This document shows positions 36,701 to 51,077 of a DNA stretch of 64,000 nucleotides, piece after piece; position 1 is the first letter of the stretch; every line of letters starts with the position of its first letter. This DNA is from Umbelopsis ramanniana AG (taxonomy: Eukaryota > Mucoromycota > Umbelopsidomycetes > Umbelopsidales > Umbelopsidaceae). The DNA lies in the NCBI RefSeq assembly GCF_025399195.1, contig NW_026252103.1:291540-355539 (forward strand), written 5' to 3'. The notes below the pieces were generated by a model, which worked only from the letters and a program-made list of their open reading frames with translations, was not told the origin of the DNA and ran no database searches. A program made the position numbers and the translations under genes.

Positions 36701-38272
36701 GGAGGATTATGCACAATATCTCTATCCCGCTTTACTACCGTCCTTGTCATCGGTTCCGAACCATTCACCATCTACAGTGCAAGCTTGGCAGCTCTTGATA
36801 TGCGTCGAATACTGGAATAGTCAGCCTGCACAATGGATTAGGCACAAGTTTGACCTCAGCGAGGCGACCGGGATCAAGCATATCCAACAACCCAAATTGA
36901 ACATTACTTTTCAATCTGTAGCTTCTGATGCAGATTTGGACAAAAAGGTAAATGAAGCTTTGCGGTAAGGCATGTGATTCTGGACATCTCTCACCTATGC
37001 CATTGTTTAGTTGTTCATCAATACCGGGGCTATTATCTATCAGCTGTCTGATGAGAGACAATCAAATTCTAACGATTTAAAGAAGTAAGTCTCTATCCAG
37101 AATTCCCAGTGATTGACTGGCTCCCTCTTACTGAAAATTCATAATTCAATTTTAAACATAGTGCTGAATACTGGAACCAAGAAAAAGAACGATTTCATTC
37201 ATTTATGAGACGCATCCAACAGGCTTCTCCCCAGCTGCGCGTACCTATTGTTCTTTTATATTGGCCGCTACAACCTGGATTGGAGAAGGAACTGAAAGAG
37301 AACATCCCCTCTATGCTGAATGTGTTTACTACCAGTGTGTTGTCTGAGCATCGAGTCGTGGTCATGTCACCAAAGAATGTCTGTGAAGACTTACCTGAGG
37401 TCATCAAATGGGTAGGACAACATGGTAGGAAGCCGAATCAGCTGACCAAGGCACTCAAGGTCGAAGGTAGGATAGTGTATTGATTGATAGCAAGACTCGA
37501 TAGAGGATTGTGATATTAATACCGGTTGTTCTGAACGCAGTGGTCATGGAAAAGTTTTGGGAAGTTATGAACTGGAGTATGGCGTACATATACCAACGTT
37601 TATCTCAACCTCCGCCTGGTAAGTAGCGTGCTACAAATCACCAGTAAACATTAATGCAGAAGATTCACTTATGTTTTCCATTGGCAGCTACCGTTGATGA
37701 CACCGTGCAAAACATAAATCACCTTGTTTCTATTCATAACAAGGCGATAGATCATCTGGTGATATTATTTGGAAAAGAGGATATGCATGATGATGATTAT
37801 ATGCTTCCTTATATGAAACCAAGGCCATTTGCTGGACGAACCATAACAAGTGCCGACCTATATCTCTTGCACACTGAGTGGCTATCACAGATCAAATTCC
37901 AGATTTCCAAGGTGGAGGTTCCTTCATCAGCTCAAGGTAATATTACGTGCCTACATGTGTTCTTAAAGGATTAAAACCCGTGACTAACCTATCCGATGGG
38001 TGCTGTCAACAGACATGTGTCATATCTTTTCCACTGTCAGTGGCAGTGCATTTCATGTGATCCAAAATGAGATTATACAGCATGGAACAATGACAATTAT
38101 CGATACCAACAAGTTTAAACTGGCATTAGACTCATTTCAACATGACGCTTTCCAAATCTTTCAGGATGGTTCACACCAAGTTAGAAAACGGAAATATCCA
38201 ATGGATACAGGTGGTCTGAGAGTGACCAAAAAGATGGATATCACTACATCATCCTCTAGCATGTTACTGTAA
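33731..38272 (+). CDS. SAC3: SAC3/GANP mRNA-export scaffold
   Basis: Scaffold of the TREX-2 complex linking transcription to mRNA export at the nuclear pore. Twelve exons (33731-34096, 34162-34341, 34412-34522, 34592-34835, 34903-35475, 35546-36606, 36669-36947, 37011-37084, 37162-37466, 37541-37618, 37688-37936, 38013-38272) give 1259 aa. The N-terminus is Gly/Arg/Gln-rich. The SAC3 domain begins GTCQDMCPQFERLERE and continues through VKTYRRSAAG, DVRPPPVLE, RAVRKDFGVQN and RAHERIARFHILSLHEMCE to MLGYDSVQDC. A long Ala/Glu/Lys-rich coiled coil follows at about residues 620-720. After it comes the region that in yeast Sac3 wraps Cdc31 and Sus1 (FARYFELTKVKRVVDVWR). The C-terminal 500 residues are less conserved but clearly coding, as in GANP-type proteins. 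Start uncertain because of an upstream open frame. Confidence 0.87.
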
Positions 38273-38479
38273 ATTTTACAACACTCCGTTAAAAACCCCA
38301 ACGTGTACATATAATAAAACAGACTGGAGCCAGTTTGCATGGATTGCTATGTTGTAGCGTGCCAGCGGATTCTTTCGTGTAGGAGGGTGCCTGAGCGGTT
38401 ACCAGTCACAGCTTGAACCCGTCCGTTGCGGGGCCAGAGATTGTTGCTGGGTCTTGGTTGACAAAAGTTCCAACCAGCC

Positions 38480-39469
38480 ATGTCGTCAGCCAACTATGAA
38501 TGTTTACTCCACGGAATCATAACTACAGAGGAAGCAAAAGACTCGTTACTTCGACGACTGGTTGGAATGTGCGGCAAAGATTCACAACAAGATTTGTTTG
38601 AACATCAAATTGGATTCAGTCCAACCGGTAGGAATCATTGTTTGATTGATCGAGCAACATGACATAGCCTTTGTCTTGTTCCATCCACTAGGGACTTTTG
38701 CTAATGCATGCTACCAGTTCAAACGGCGGTCGGACCAGCGCGTAATGATGATGTTTTACTTCGACTTCACGCGAATATTCGCAACGAGAAGCAAAAAAGC
38801 CTGAAGCACCGAGAATGGTAATGAACTTTAGTTTTTCGGTCATGACGAATGTGTATAAACAAATCGTAGGCGACTTATTAAAGGAAAATTTGTATGTGTT
38901 TAGGTATTTGGTGCTTCAAGGTCACCCAGAACCACAGAGAGGAAGAACGGTATCCGTACGGCCAGTCACACAAGCCAAAGTCGGAGGTGACGCCCTTCGA
39001 TTCGTTCGCTCATTGAGTTACACGTTTGCCTTTGAATTTGCCCGACAAGGCTTTGTATTTGCCTACCAAGATAGTGTTAGAATATCTGTGACTCAATTAT
39101 ACAAGGTAAGATGACCTACAGGAGGCTGGATCAAAACTATCAAGGAGACACTGTATATCAATTCTAAGTCCTATATCACTAGCTATCCAAACGATGGGAC
39201 GTTTCATCGATGCAGGCATTTCATGATAACGAGCACCAGTGGTTAGTGGAATTAACGTCAATTCCTGTTACGCAAGAACAAGTCAACCAGATGGCAGAAC
39301 AGCTGAACAAAATTCGGACATTATTGAGCGGGTAAGGGACTGACGTAGATGGAACAAGTTGTCTTTTGGGGAAGTAAGGTTTCCCACTAACAAGCCTCGT
39401 TTGTTTAGAATTGTCGAACTGGAGTGCGTGGATAACCGAGCCTTGCAGAACAAGATACATAGAAGTTGA
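38480..39469 (+). CDS. MED18: Mediator subunit 18
   Basis: Head-module subunit of Mediator, the co-activator that bridges transcription factors and RNA polymerase II; forms a pair with Med20. Five exons (38480-38627, 38718-38817, 38904-39105, 39183-39331, 39409-39469) give 219 aa. The beta-rich fold is recognised from the start MSSANYECLLHGII, the LLRRLVGMCG helix, the WYLVLQG motif, FVRSLSYTFAFEFARQGFVF, and a short C-terminal helix region with NKIRTLLSGIVELECVD. Length and order fit the family (200-310 aa). Exon 1 ends inside the GFSPT segment and all junction phases agree. It follows SAC3 by about 200 bp on the same strand. Confidence 0.75.
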
Positions 39470-39845
39470 ATTATTACCCGAGATTCCTCCATATTAAGGA
39501 ATTATCAAATTTTTCGTGGATGCGGAGAAGGGCACCGTGCATGATCCAGGATCGATTCCTCACCCATCAAAGAGTGTAAAGGAATAGAGAAGATAAGCAG
39601 CTTGATTGTATTAAATATGTTTGACATCCTGCTATCTTGTCAGCAGCCATCTGCAATAAAGCCCCTCATTTAAGTAACATGATTGACATCCTAAACAGCG
39701 GTTGAATATTCAAAGCGGGCAACTTGTCAATTTGGCCTAGGTTTCCCACGCGCGCAGAATTGATTGTAATTATTTTTACAACTTATATAAGAGAGAAAAT
39801 CTCCCGCAACATACCTCCTCTTTGACTCTTATATTCCCATTCATC
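39470..39845 (+). promoter_or_regulatory. HPPD promoter region with TATA box
   Basis: TATATAA at 39785-39791 lies about 55 bp before the HPPD start codon. Further up is the 12-bp palindrome TTGAATATTCAA (39702-39713), which contains GAANNTTC, the minimal heat-shock-element arrangement. No coding exon seen. Confidence 0.5.
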
Positions 39846-41294
<1,449 letters not shown>

Positions 41295-41676
41295 AAAAAA
41301 AACCGACCGAAACGAAGAAGTTAATAGCATTTTGTAATGAAAATGTACAAATAATAAATAAAGTATATCATGCATTTTTCATCCTCTATAATCAATCGCT
41401 TGTCCAGCACTTGCAATCAAAGACATTAATTCTAATAGAATACGAAAGACTTCAGGAGCTGCTTACAAATGACTTTAACAGAGTTGCAAGCCCTTGGGCT
41501 TGACTGGGCTGGGATGTGATTATGTGGTTGAAAGGGCGAGATCAAAAGCCCATCAAAATGTGACTGCCCAAGGAGAAAGGGTCGCGTCCGCAAAAAGAAA
41601 TGTTGGGTCGTGTGTAAGAGCGCGTTCAGTGTTTCCACGATCCTCATCCATCCCTAGGTCCAGAATTGCATCTCGC
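41295..41676. other. Intergenic, HPPD to kinesin
   Basis: Contains the HPPD 3' UTR with AATAATAAATAAAG (near 41349-41362) as a likely polyadenylation signal. The frame of kinesin exon 1 stays open upstream to about 41494 but has no ATG, so it is treated as 5' UTR. Confidence 0.45.
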
Positions 41677-44419
<2,743 letters not shown>

Positions 44420-45774
44420 ATTGTTTTGGCCGACATGACTGCGCTACATTTTTACCCGCACACGTCCGTGACATTTGTATTCCCGAAAGTCACTGAACGT
44501 TTTAGAATGAGAGCACAAACCCTGTCACGGTTTTGAGGCATAATGTTGTAATAAAAATGTTTATTAGTAATAACCCTCTCATCGACTGATCAATCTGAGC
44601 TGCGCCTCTTTATGTCGATGACCAAGGAGTTTGATTTACCGAAGTTATAGAATTTTCTGTCTTCCAGAAAGCGACTATCGGAAATAGCTAAGGTTTTTTT
44701 TTTTTTTTTTCATGCGGAGTTGTTGACCAAACACACTCTAAATTGGGCAGGGCAGGTCATTCCTAGGGGATCGCTCGGCTAAACTGTAACCGAATTGGCG
44801 ACGTTCAAAGAAGTTCTGTCAACTGTTACTTCGCGAGGCCCAGTGGAGTTTTTTTCATTCGGCGGATAATTACCGGACCGCTGGTTCCTTCATGTGCTGT
44901 TCGGACGGATAGGTCAAAAGGTCAGTGGAGTGACGCCACCCAATGACTATAACAACGTGACAACAAGGAGTGTAGCAACAGAAGATATGGCAATTTCACC
45001 AGGTTGATCATTCAAATGTATGAAATGGAAACACGCACGTCGAAAACATTTATAAAAAAAAAAATTCTTTTTCACAAACAAACACAGAAAATATCGGTGA
45101 TAAATCTGGCAAAACATTTTGTCTATCAGCCATGCTAATTCATCTGAAACATCGTTACCGACTTATGGCCGATGTATCTGTCAAGTACGCAATGAATTTT
45201 TAGTCATCGTTCAAGTTCATGGTTTTTTACGCGCAAATACAATGACAGAGGCAACCAGAAACTATCATGTGGTAATCGAGATGTGTGGGTTGCGCAAAGC
45301 GGAATATGGGAAGAAGGATAGTAACATGAACGAAGCAGGATGGCAAAAATTGTTTTGCCGTTCACCTTAAAAAAAAATTGTAAACAATCGAAGCGAATGG
45401 AGAAAAGCATTGAATGTTATACTTCCTTTGAAGATACTGCGCAGGCTCAATGACGAAACGCAAGTAGAAGCCGTCCAACTGTATGAATATTTAAAGGTAG
45501 CTTACCAACCCCTAGGAAAAAAAATAATGCAAATTACGATCATTTTTTTTTATCGTAGATTTATGGAATACGGCCAATAAAAAAAAAATTTCTCGAAAAA
45601 AAAAATTCGACACTGCTGATTATAAATGAGTGAGCGGCATTGTATACTTAACACAGTAACCAGAAGATAGAAAAACGAAACTTCAGCAATTGAAGTAAGG
45701 ACACCTCTTTCTCTTCCTCTTCTCCTCCCCTATTATCAATTCGCATTTTTAACCCTCGCCTTCCATCTTTGAAG
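44420..45774. other. Intergenic, kinesin to Ytp1-like gene
   Basis: No gene recognised. It contains 17 T at 44694-44710 and several A or T homopolymers of 8-12 nt between 45050 and 45605. TATAAAT at 45621-45627 lies about 150 bp before the Ytp1-like start and is followed by a C/T-rich stretch at 45703-45730, which together look like that gene's promoter. An open frame at 45119-45370 has no coding character. Confidence 0.5.
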
Positions 45775-47825
45775 ATGCAGAGCAAGCTATCCATTCTATT
45801 ACCGATATCACTTTTGTGTCTGTCACATCTTGCCGCAGCCCAACATAACCATGGTGCTGAAATGGAGGACATGCCCGCCTTCAACTCAACAGGCGATGAA
45901 CCCATGTCGTATTGGGACTATCCTGATAATAAGGGCTTGTTGTATACACATATCGCCTTCATGGTACTTGCATTTTGGATTCTTATGCCTATGGGTAAGC
46001 AGGACAGGCCTAGTCACTCCATGAACCTTATATAGAAGAATATGCTAACCTTTACCGCCTCGACCAGGCATTGCATTCGGTATCGCTCGCTCGTCTCTTC
46101 ATGTCCCTACTCAAATTTTGGCTTTCGGTACCGCTTTGGTTGGTTTCTCGTTTGCAAAGGCTTATGGCCACTCTGTACCTCACTTTTATGCCGGCAACGT
46201 CCATCATTCCATGGGATGGCTTCTATTTCTCATTTTATGGGGTCAGGTGCTTGTAGGTGTTGTTCGTAAGATAGCTAATGCGGTGGCACGTAGCCGTAGC
46301 AACGCCCATTACGACCGTCTGGAGACCGTCCACCTTGTCGGACGAGCTGAGTCAAGCTCTTCGTCCACTAGTGACTCACACCAGCAACGCAGCCAAACGT
46401 CTGAGGACACTTTGAACGACGAAGAGGACTTCCAGTACAATAAGGACAGCATTGTAATGTCTCCTGTTGAAATGGACGACGCCGAATTCCCATCGAATTT
46501 CGAAGAACTCGAGGAAAAGCCTACCATTGTCATGCGCACTTTTAATGTCATCAAGCCCTTCATCCCCAATTTTATCAAGCGAGCCTTCGTTGTCACGGCT
46601 CATAATCCATTTACTGTTACAGTGTGCCGCTGGGCCCATCTTCTCACTGGCAGAGTCTTCCCTCTCTTAATTTTCATTCAAACTTTGAGCGGTATGGTCG
46701 TTTATGCGGGTGTTTGCAGGTATGAGAGTCCCACTTTTTTTTGAAATTCCGATGGTGGGCCCTAAAGAAACATGGATATGACGAATTCCCGGCGGATGTA
46801 ATATGTGCCGAAACCCAATTTTGCGTTTCATTAACTCATTGTTACCTGTCACAGAGGTTGGGAAGTTCTCGGATGCATTGCTCATTTAATCAAGGGAGGC
46901 ATCTTCTTTATCTATGGCATCTTGACCTTTGCTCGCTACTTGGGTGTCTTTGCCGACCGAGGTTGGGCTTGGAATCATGTGGATAACGGCAGCAAGTTCA
47001 GCTTTGAAATGATTGAATGCGTTCTCATCTTCACCTATGGCATCACCAACACGTGGTTAGAGCACTTGGGTCAGGACGAAGCATGGACGCACAAGGATTT
47101 TGAGCACGCCTCTTTGGCCTTCATGTAAGTTGAGTGGTTAAACACCCGGAAAGTTTGTTTAAACTACTCCCATACCAATTCATTGCCTTATTTGACCATG
47201 CCCCTCTCTACTTTTTATTCGCAGGTGGTGGTGGTGCGGTCTTGCTGGAATCCTTATCGAAAGCAGGTCTCTTAGACGGTTATTGTATCGCGCCAGCAAC
47301 CCTAATAGAAACGAAATCCAATCTAGACATGAACAGGAACAAACCTATTCTCTCAATCCCATTCCTGCCTTGACAGTTTTAATGACAGGTATTTCCATGG
47401 GCAACCATCATCAGGATACTCAATACTCAAGCAACGTCCATTACCTATGGGGACTGTTGATTTCTATCGCTGCTCTATGTCGCATATTCACTTACATCTC
47501 CTTGTACAAGAGCAAGCCTACAAGTCGTGAGCCCAGCCGTCCGCCTACCGAAGCGCTTGGTGCTTTTGCTCTCATTTGCGGTGCTATTCTCTTCATGGCT
47601 TCTAATGCAGGTACCATGGGCTGGTTAATGCGTAATCAAGTCGATTCCATGTTCTTGATGAATGTGGCCGTGGCCTTCTCCATGATCACCCTCTCCTATG
47701 TCTTTTCACTTATTCTTTTGAAGGCTTGGTCAGCCAAGCGTGAGGAGCTCAAGAAAATTGCAAAATCCCATACTCATACTCAAAGACATCTAGCCCTTCG
47801 CAACGATAGTGGGTTTGAAGCATAA
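45775..47825 (+). CDS. Ytp1-like multi-pass membrane protein (DUF2427 + Ytp1)
   Basis: Fungal membrane protein with a cytochrome-b561-like arrangement of helices; the role in yeast is not established. Four exons (45775-45994, 46068-46719, 46855-47124, 47225-47825) give 580 aa. A cleavable signal peptide (LSILLPISLLCLSHLAAAQ) is followed by a His-containing luminal segment. Then come helices of the DUF2427 part (HIAFMVLAFWILMPMGIAFGIARS, AFGTALVGFSFA, HHSMGWLLFLILWGQVLVGV), a long acidic Ser-rich loop at about residues 180-245, and the Ytp1 part (RWAHLLTGRVFPLLIFIQ, GGIFFIYGILTFARYLG, WWWCGLAGILIE, VHYLWGLLISIAALCRIF and two more C-terminal helices). Paired His residues (AYGHSVPHF; NVHHSMGW) could bind heme as in b561 proteins; that is inference. 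Confidence 0.8.
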
Positions 47826-48333
47826 ACACTCCATTGTCGACAACGCCAGAAAATTATTTAATTTCTTTTCCTATGGTCAGCAATTGTATCCCCAACCCAG
47901 CGTCGTCTCTAATTCTTAGAACAAATGCCTTTATTTCTTTACGTGTTTGTCATCAGTTAGGCGACACGTATATTTCTTCTTGTTCGTTTTTTGCATATCT
48001 TCCAAGTCATTGTATATACTCCTATTTTTTTCTTTCCACTTGGAACCCCAATTATTGTGTCATCTATTTCATTCAGCCTTGACATCCTTTACAAATCACT
48101 TACTTAACTTCTTTACACTTCATTTGAAATGAAAAAATACCTAAAAAGGGGATATACAAAACAAACACGTTACGCAACAAACCATGTTAGCATTCATTGT
48201 CTATGTGAGAAAAGAATTGCGAAAGTAAATAATTTATTGAAACGATGTATTTTGGCTATGTTTACAAGTTGTGGTTACCGTATCGTATCATGGTTGCAGG
48301 CCAGCATACCAGGCTTGCTCGCAGTTTCGTCCA
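47826..48333. other. Convergent 3' regions, Ytp1-like and SAS4-like genes
   Basis: About 500 bp between two stop codons facing each other; T-rich on the left. It holds both 3' UTRs. No coding exon seen. Confidence 0.45.
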
Positions 48334-49589
48334 TCATGAATTACGACCGCTCATTAATTCCCCAAAGTCATCAGTAGGTAAAGAAAACTCTTGTTGCTTA
48401 ATGGAAGGAACAGATTTTGAAAACCGAAATTTCCGTTTATACTTCTTTTTCTCATCTGGTAGTTGTTGCTTTTGGTTGTCTGTGACGGTGGTCTTCGGTA
48501 TTCGTTTCAAAGGCTTTTTGGGTTTAATGATTGTAGTCTCTTTTTCTCGAACTCCCGGATCAGCTTGGTCCGGTACCTTCGTTCCCTTTTTGCTTTGAGA
48601 TTTGGGTTTGAGCGGCAGTACTTCTGGAACACTGGCTGGTGGAGTAAGTGGTGGTGTGGCTGGATCTAGCTCAGGCATTCGGTGGGTCTCATTGACAGGC
48701 TTCGCAATGGTGGTATATACAATTTTTTGCTTGCCAGGCAACAGACCAAGCGCTTCATACCGCATCAAAAGTTCTTCCGCTTCTCGAATCATGCGCTGGT
48801 GAAGGGATTTAATCTCTGCTTCGTCCAACTCGCCAATGCCATCGCGGCGAAGCCGTGACGATAACGTCGCTAACAAATTGGTTCGGTTCATGCTTTTTAA
48901 TCTATCGACAAGTCGCATTTGTTGTTGCATATCGTACCGCAGCCGCTCCTTTTCGCGATTTTTCAGCTTTTTTTCCGCCATTTCGTGTTTGCGATGTCTC
49001 CGGAGATACGCCTCATCATCCGTGTCTTCTGTCACCTATATGAAAATGTCCGTCAGTAAGCGAGCGCATTATCTTGAAGGGTGCTTCGTGGCTTACCGGT
49101 AATTTTTGGGCGGTCTTCTTAGAAGCAGCAGGAATTTTATGGTCGATCACTCGAAATGCTGGCACTTTTATCTCGGTTTGTAGCTCCGATCGGCTTTGTG
49201 CACTTGCTTGCGCCATACCTTGCCCATCTGCAAGAGTCTGACAACCATCAAGTTGACTTCCATCACGCAAAATTCGTATGATGGTGTGGCCATTAAACTG
49301 CGGCTGATTCAATTCTGTCGTTAAGCAAGTCGGCGGATTAGTGATGTACTTTTTGTAGCGCAGAAGCCTGTAGTTCACAGCAACACGCGCAAACTCTGTT
49401 CTATAGAATCACAAGTTACTTACTTGTATGCGCATCTTCGAGATCAGCAACAGCAACATCGGTAAGCAAGGAATGCCGAGTGGGCAGCTCTCGCTTTTGG
49501 GATTCTTGTCGCTTCCGTTTTCTGGGATTGCTACCTGTTGGGTCTATTTTTACTTCTGATCTTCGAGTCATGGCACTAGGCATACTCAT
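48334..49589 (-). CDS. Putative chromatin protein with SAS4-like region
   Basis: Three exons (49589-49420, 49367-49097, 49035-48334) give 380 aa. The middle has DDEAYLRRHRKHEMAEKKL followed by KNREKERLRYDMQQQ, a charged helix resembling the SAS4 ('something about silencing 4') region of fungal histone-acetyltransferase complex subunits, where a D-x-x-Y-x-x-RHRK motif precedes a Glu/Arg-rich helix. The N-terminus is basic (PRKRKRQESQKRE) and the C-terminus is Lys/Pro-rich and ends in a PEHE-like-free tail, so most of the protein looks disordered. The first donor is ambiguous: GTAAGTAA gives two overlapping donors, and only GTAACT (49419 downward) keeps the frame. Family assignment is tentative and rests on one motif; another nuclear protein with a similar helix cannot be excluded. 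Confidence 0.45.
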
Positions 49590-49752
49590 TACTTTTCTGC
49601 CAGTGCAAATATTTTGTTGCTGCCGTGGAATAAAGACTGAGGAATGAGTGTGGGGAGGGTTTCTTCAACGACAATAATTTCGCAGCTTGGGCCATTGCGC
49701 CAGCCCGCTATTTGAAAAATATGCTGGTTGAGCGCGTGCTATAAAAAGACAG

Positions 49753-50070
49753 TCACATTGAACCAATGAAAGCAAAATGCCCTTTCCGCAAATTGGCAAT
49801 TTTGGATATTGGTGATTCGGTTAAAAAAAAAAAAACATTTACTGTGCTGTTAAAATCATAAGAAGCGTAAAAGAAAATTGAACCTTTCATAAGAGAGATT
49901 TTCATTGGTAACAGAGATGTTGTTGAAGTCAATAGAACCGGTCGTAGTGCATTGAAGACATGCTGGGCGGCTTTCACTTGTTCACACCGATTGCTCGATA
50001 CAATACAGAATGTTGCTGTGTTGGTATCTCTTTGTCCCAATGCGCTACAACTTTTTGCAGATTGAGACAT
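49753..50070 (-). CDS. Possible small hypothetical protein
   Basis: An open frame of 105 codons from ATG at 50070. The first about 63 residues (SSNRCEQVKAAQHVFNALRP and on to MKISLMK) look coding; the remainder is hydrophobic and T-rich, and a potential donor after SLMK suggests the true C-terminus lies in another exon. No family recognised. It starts about 480 bp upstream of the SAS4-like gene on the same strand and close to a plus-strand locus. Confidence 0.25.
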   Translation of the reverse strand: MSQSAKSCSALGQRDTNTATFCIVSSNRCEQVKAAQHVFNALRPVLLTSTTSLLPMKISLMKGSIFFYASYDFNSTVNVFFFLTESPISKIANLRKGHFAFIGSM

Positions 50071-50373
50071 TGTGGTGAGATATGTTGTCGAACGTTCTAC
50101 TTTTTTATCAAGTTGATAATGCTGACATAATTTGGTGGTGAGGACCTATGAAATAATTGAACTTTGAGAATTTGCAAAGATATTGTAAAGGTACATAATC
50201 CTGGCTGGTTGCGACAGATATTTGAAGCAGACGCAAATCATTTCTGAAATTACTGAACACCTTAATTGCAAAGTACTCGGAGGAAGCAATTGAACCATAT
50301 CACCATATTGATATATTTAGTGAAAGCTGTGTTTTCAATTTCATTTGCGCAAATAATACTTTAATCTCAATAG

Positions 50374-50728
50374 AATCAAAGGCATTAGCTAATACATATC
50401 GACATGTTGAATACTTGAAACTACAGTGTGAAGCAAAGCTAGAAATACGATAAAAACGGAATCACCTAACAATCAGCATTAATGATATAGCTAAAGAAAT
50501 TTATCCATTTGAGGCGCTACAATTGCATCTGGATTTGTTGGTCATTGCGACTACCTATCGCCTTTTGGTACTTTACGCTTTATATGCTCGAGGTAATCTA
50601 GGAAAAAAAAACACTTAACTTCATCATCTCCTTATTGCATAGCTAATGTATCATACCGGTTGTCATCATACAAAATACCTTTGATTGCCGTTGGCTTGGG
50701 CTTATTTCGAAGGATAACGATTGCCTAA
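50374..50728 (+). CDS. Unrecognised small multi-exon gene, 3' part
   Basis: Three exons fit in phase: 50374-50425, 50477-50592 and 50643-50728, ending at TAA (50726-50728). The middle exon has a textbook acceptor (CCTAAC branch sequence 8 nt before AATCAG) and a GGTAATC donor. The encoded C-terminal part contains SKALANTYRHVEYLKL, IAKEIYPFEALQLHLDLLVI, a TTYRLLVLYALYARG helix and a hydrophobic end KIPLIAVGLGLFRRITIA that could be a membrane segment. The upstream exons and start are unresolved, although frames between about 50205 and 50373 also look coding. I do not recognise the family. An alternative is that this is a decaying gene, since a direct reading hits one TAA at 50455. Confidence 0.35.
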
Positions 50729-51077
50729 AAAGTAGTCTTTAGTTGGCATGCATTGTTAGCCGCTTTTGACCCGAATCGATACCAACCAGTGCTAGATAAA
50801 TCTTATTCAATCGATGTTTAGTTGTATCAGACCTTTCCAAAGGCATCGTACTGAATTTCTTAAAAATAAGAGGAAGGGGAGTGTGCGAAGAATTGAGTTC
50901 CATTCCATAAAAATATCAGCGGATCAGTGAAAATCAAAGGCACTTTGCGGTGTTCAATCACTGATTTCAGCTCTCTTCTCAGCATACATTCATCTGTTCC
51001 TTAGTTCATACACCTTTTACTCTTGCCTCTTTGCTTTATTGGACCAATAATTTCAAAATTACTCGCAGCCTTATAGC

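Noticed and set aside
38381-38460. tRNA-like stretch (TGCCTGAGCGGTTA resembling a Leu/Ser tRNA A box) before MED18
   Set aside because: No B box with GGTTCRANNCC at a suitable distance and no acceptor-stem pairing could be found; more likely the MED18 promoter.
45119-45370. 83-codon plus-strand frame
   Set aside because: No homology recognised, no splice or promoter context, composition as in surrounding non-coding sequence.
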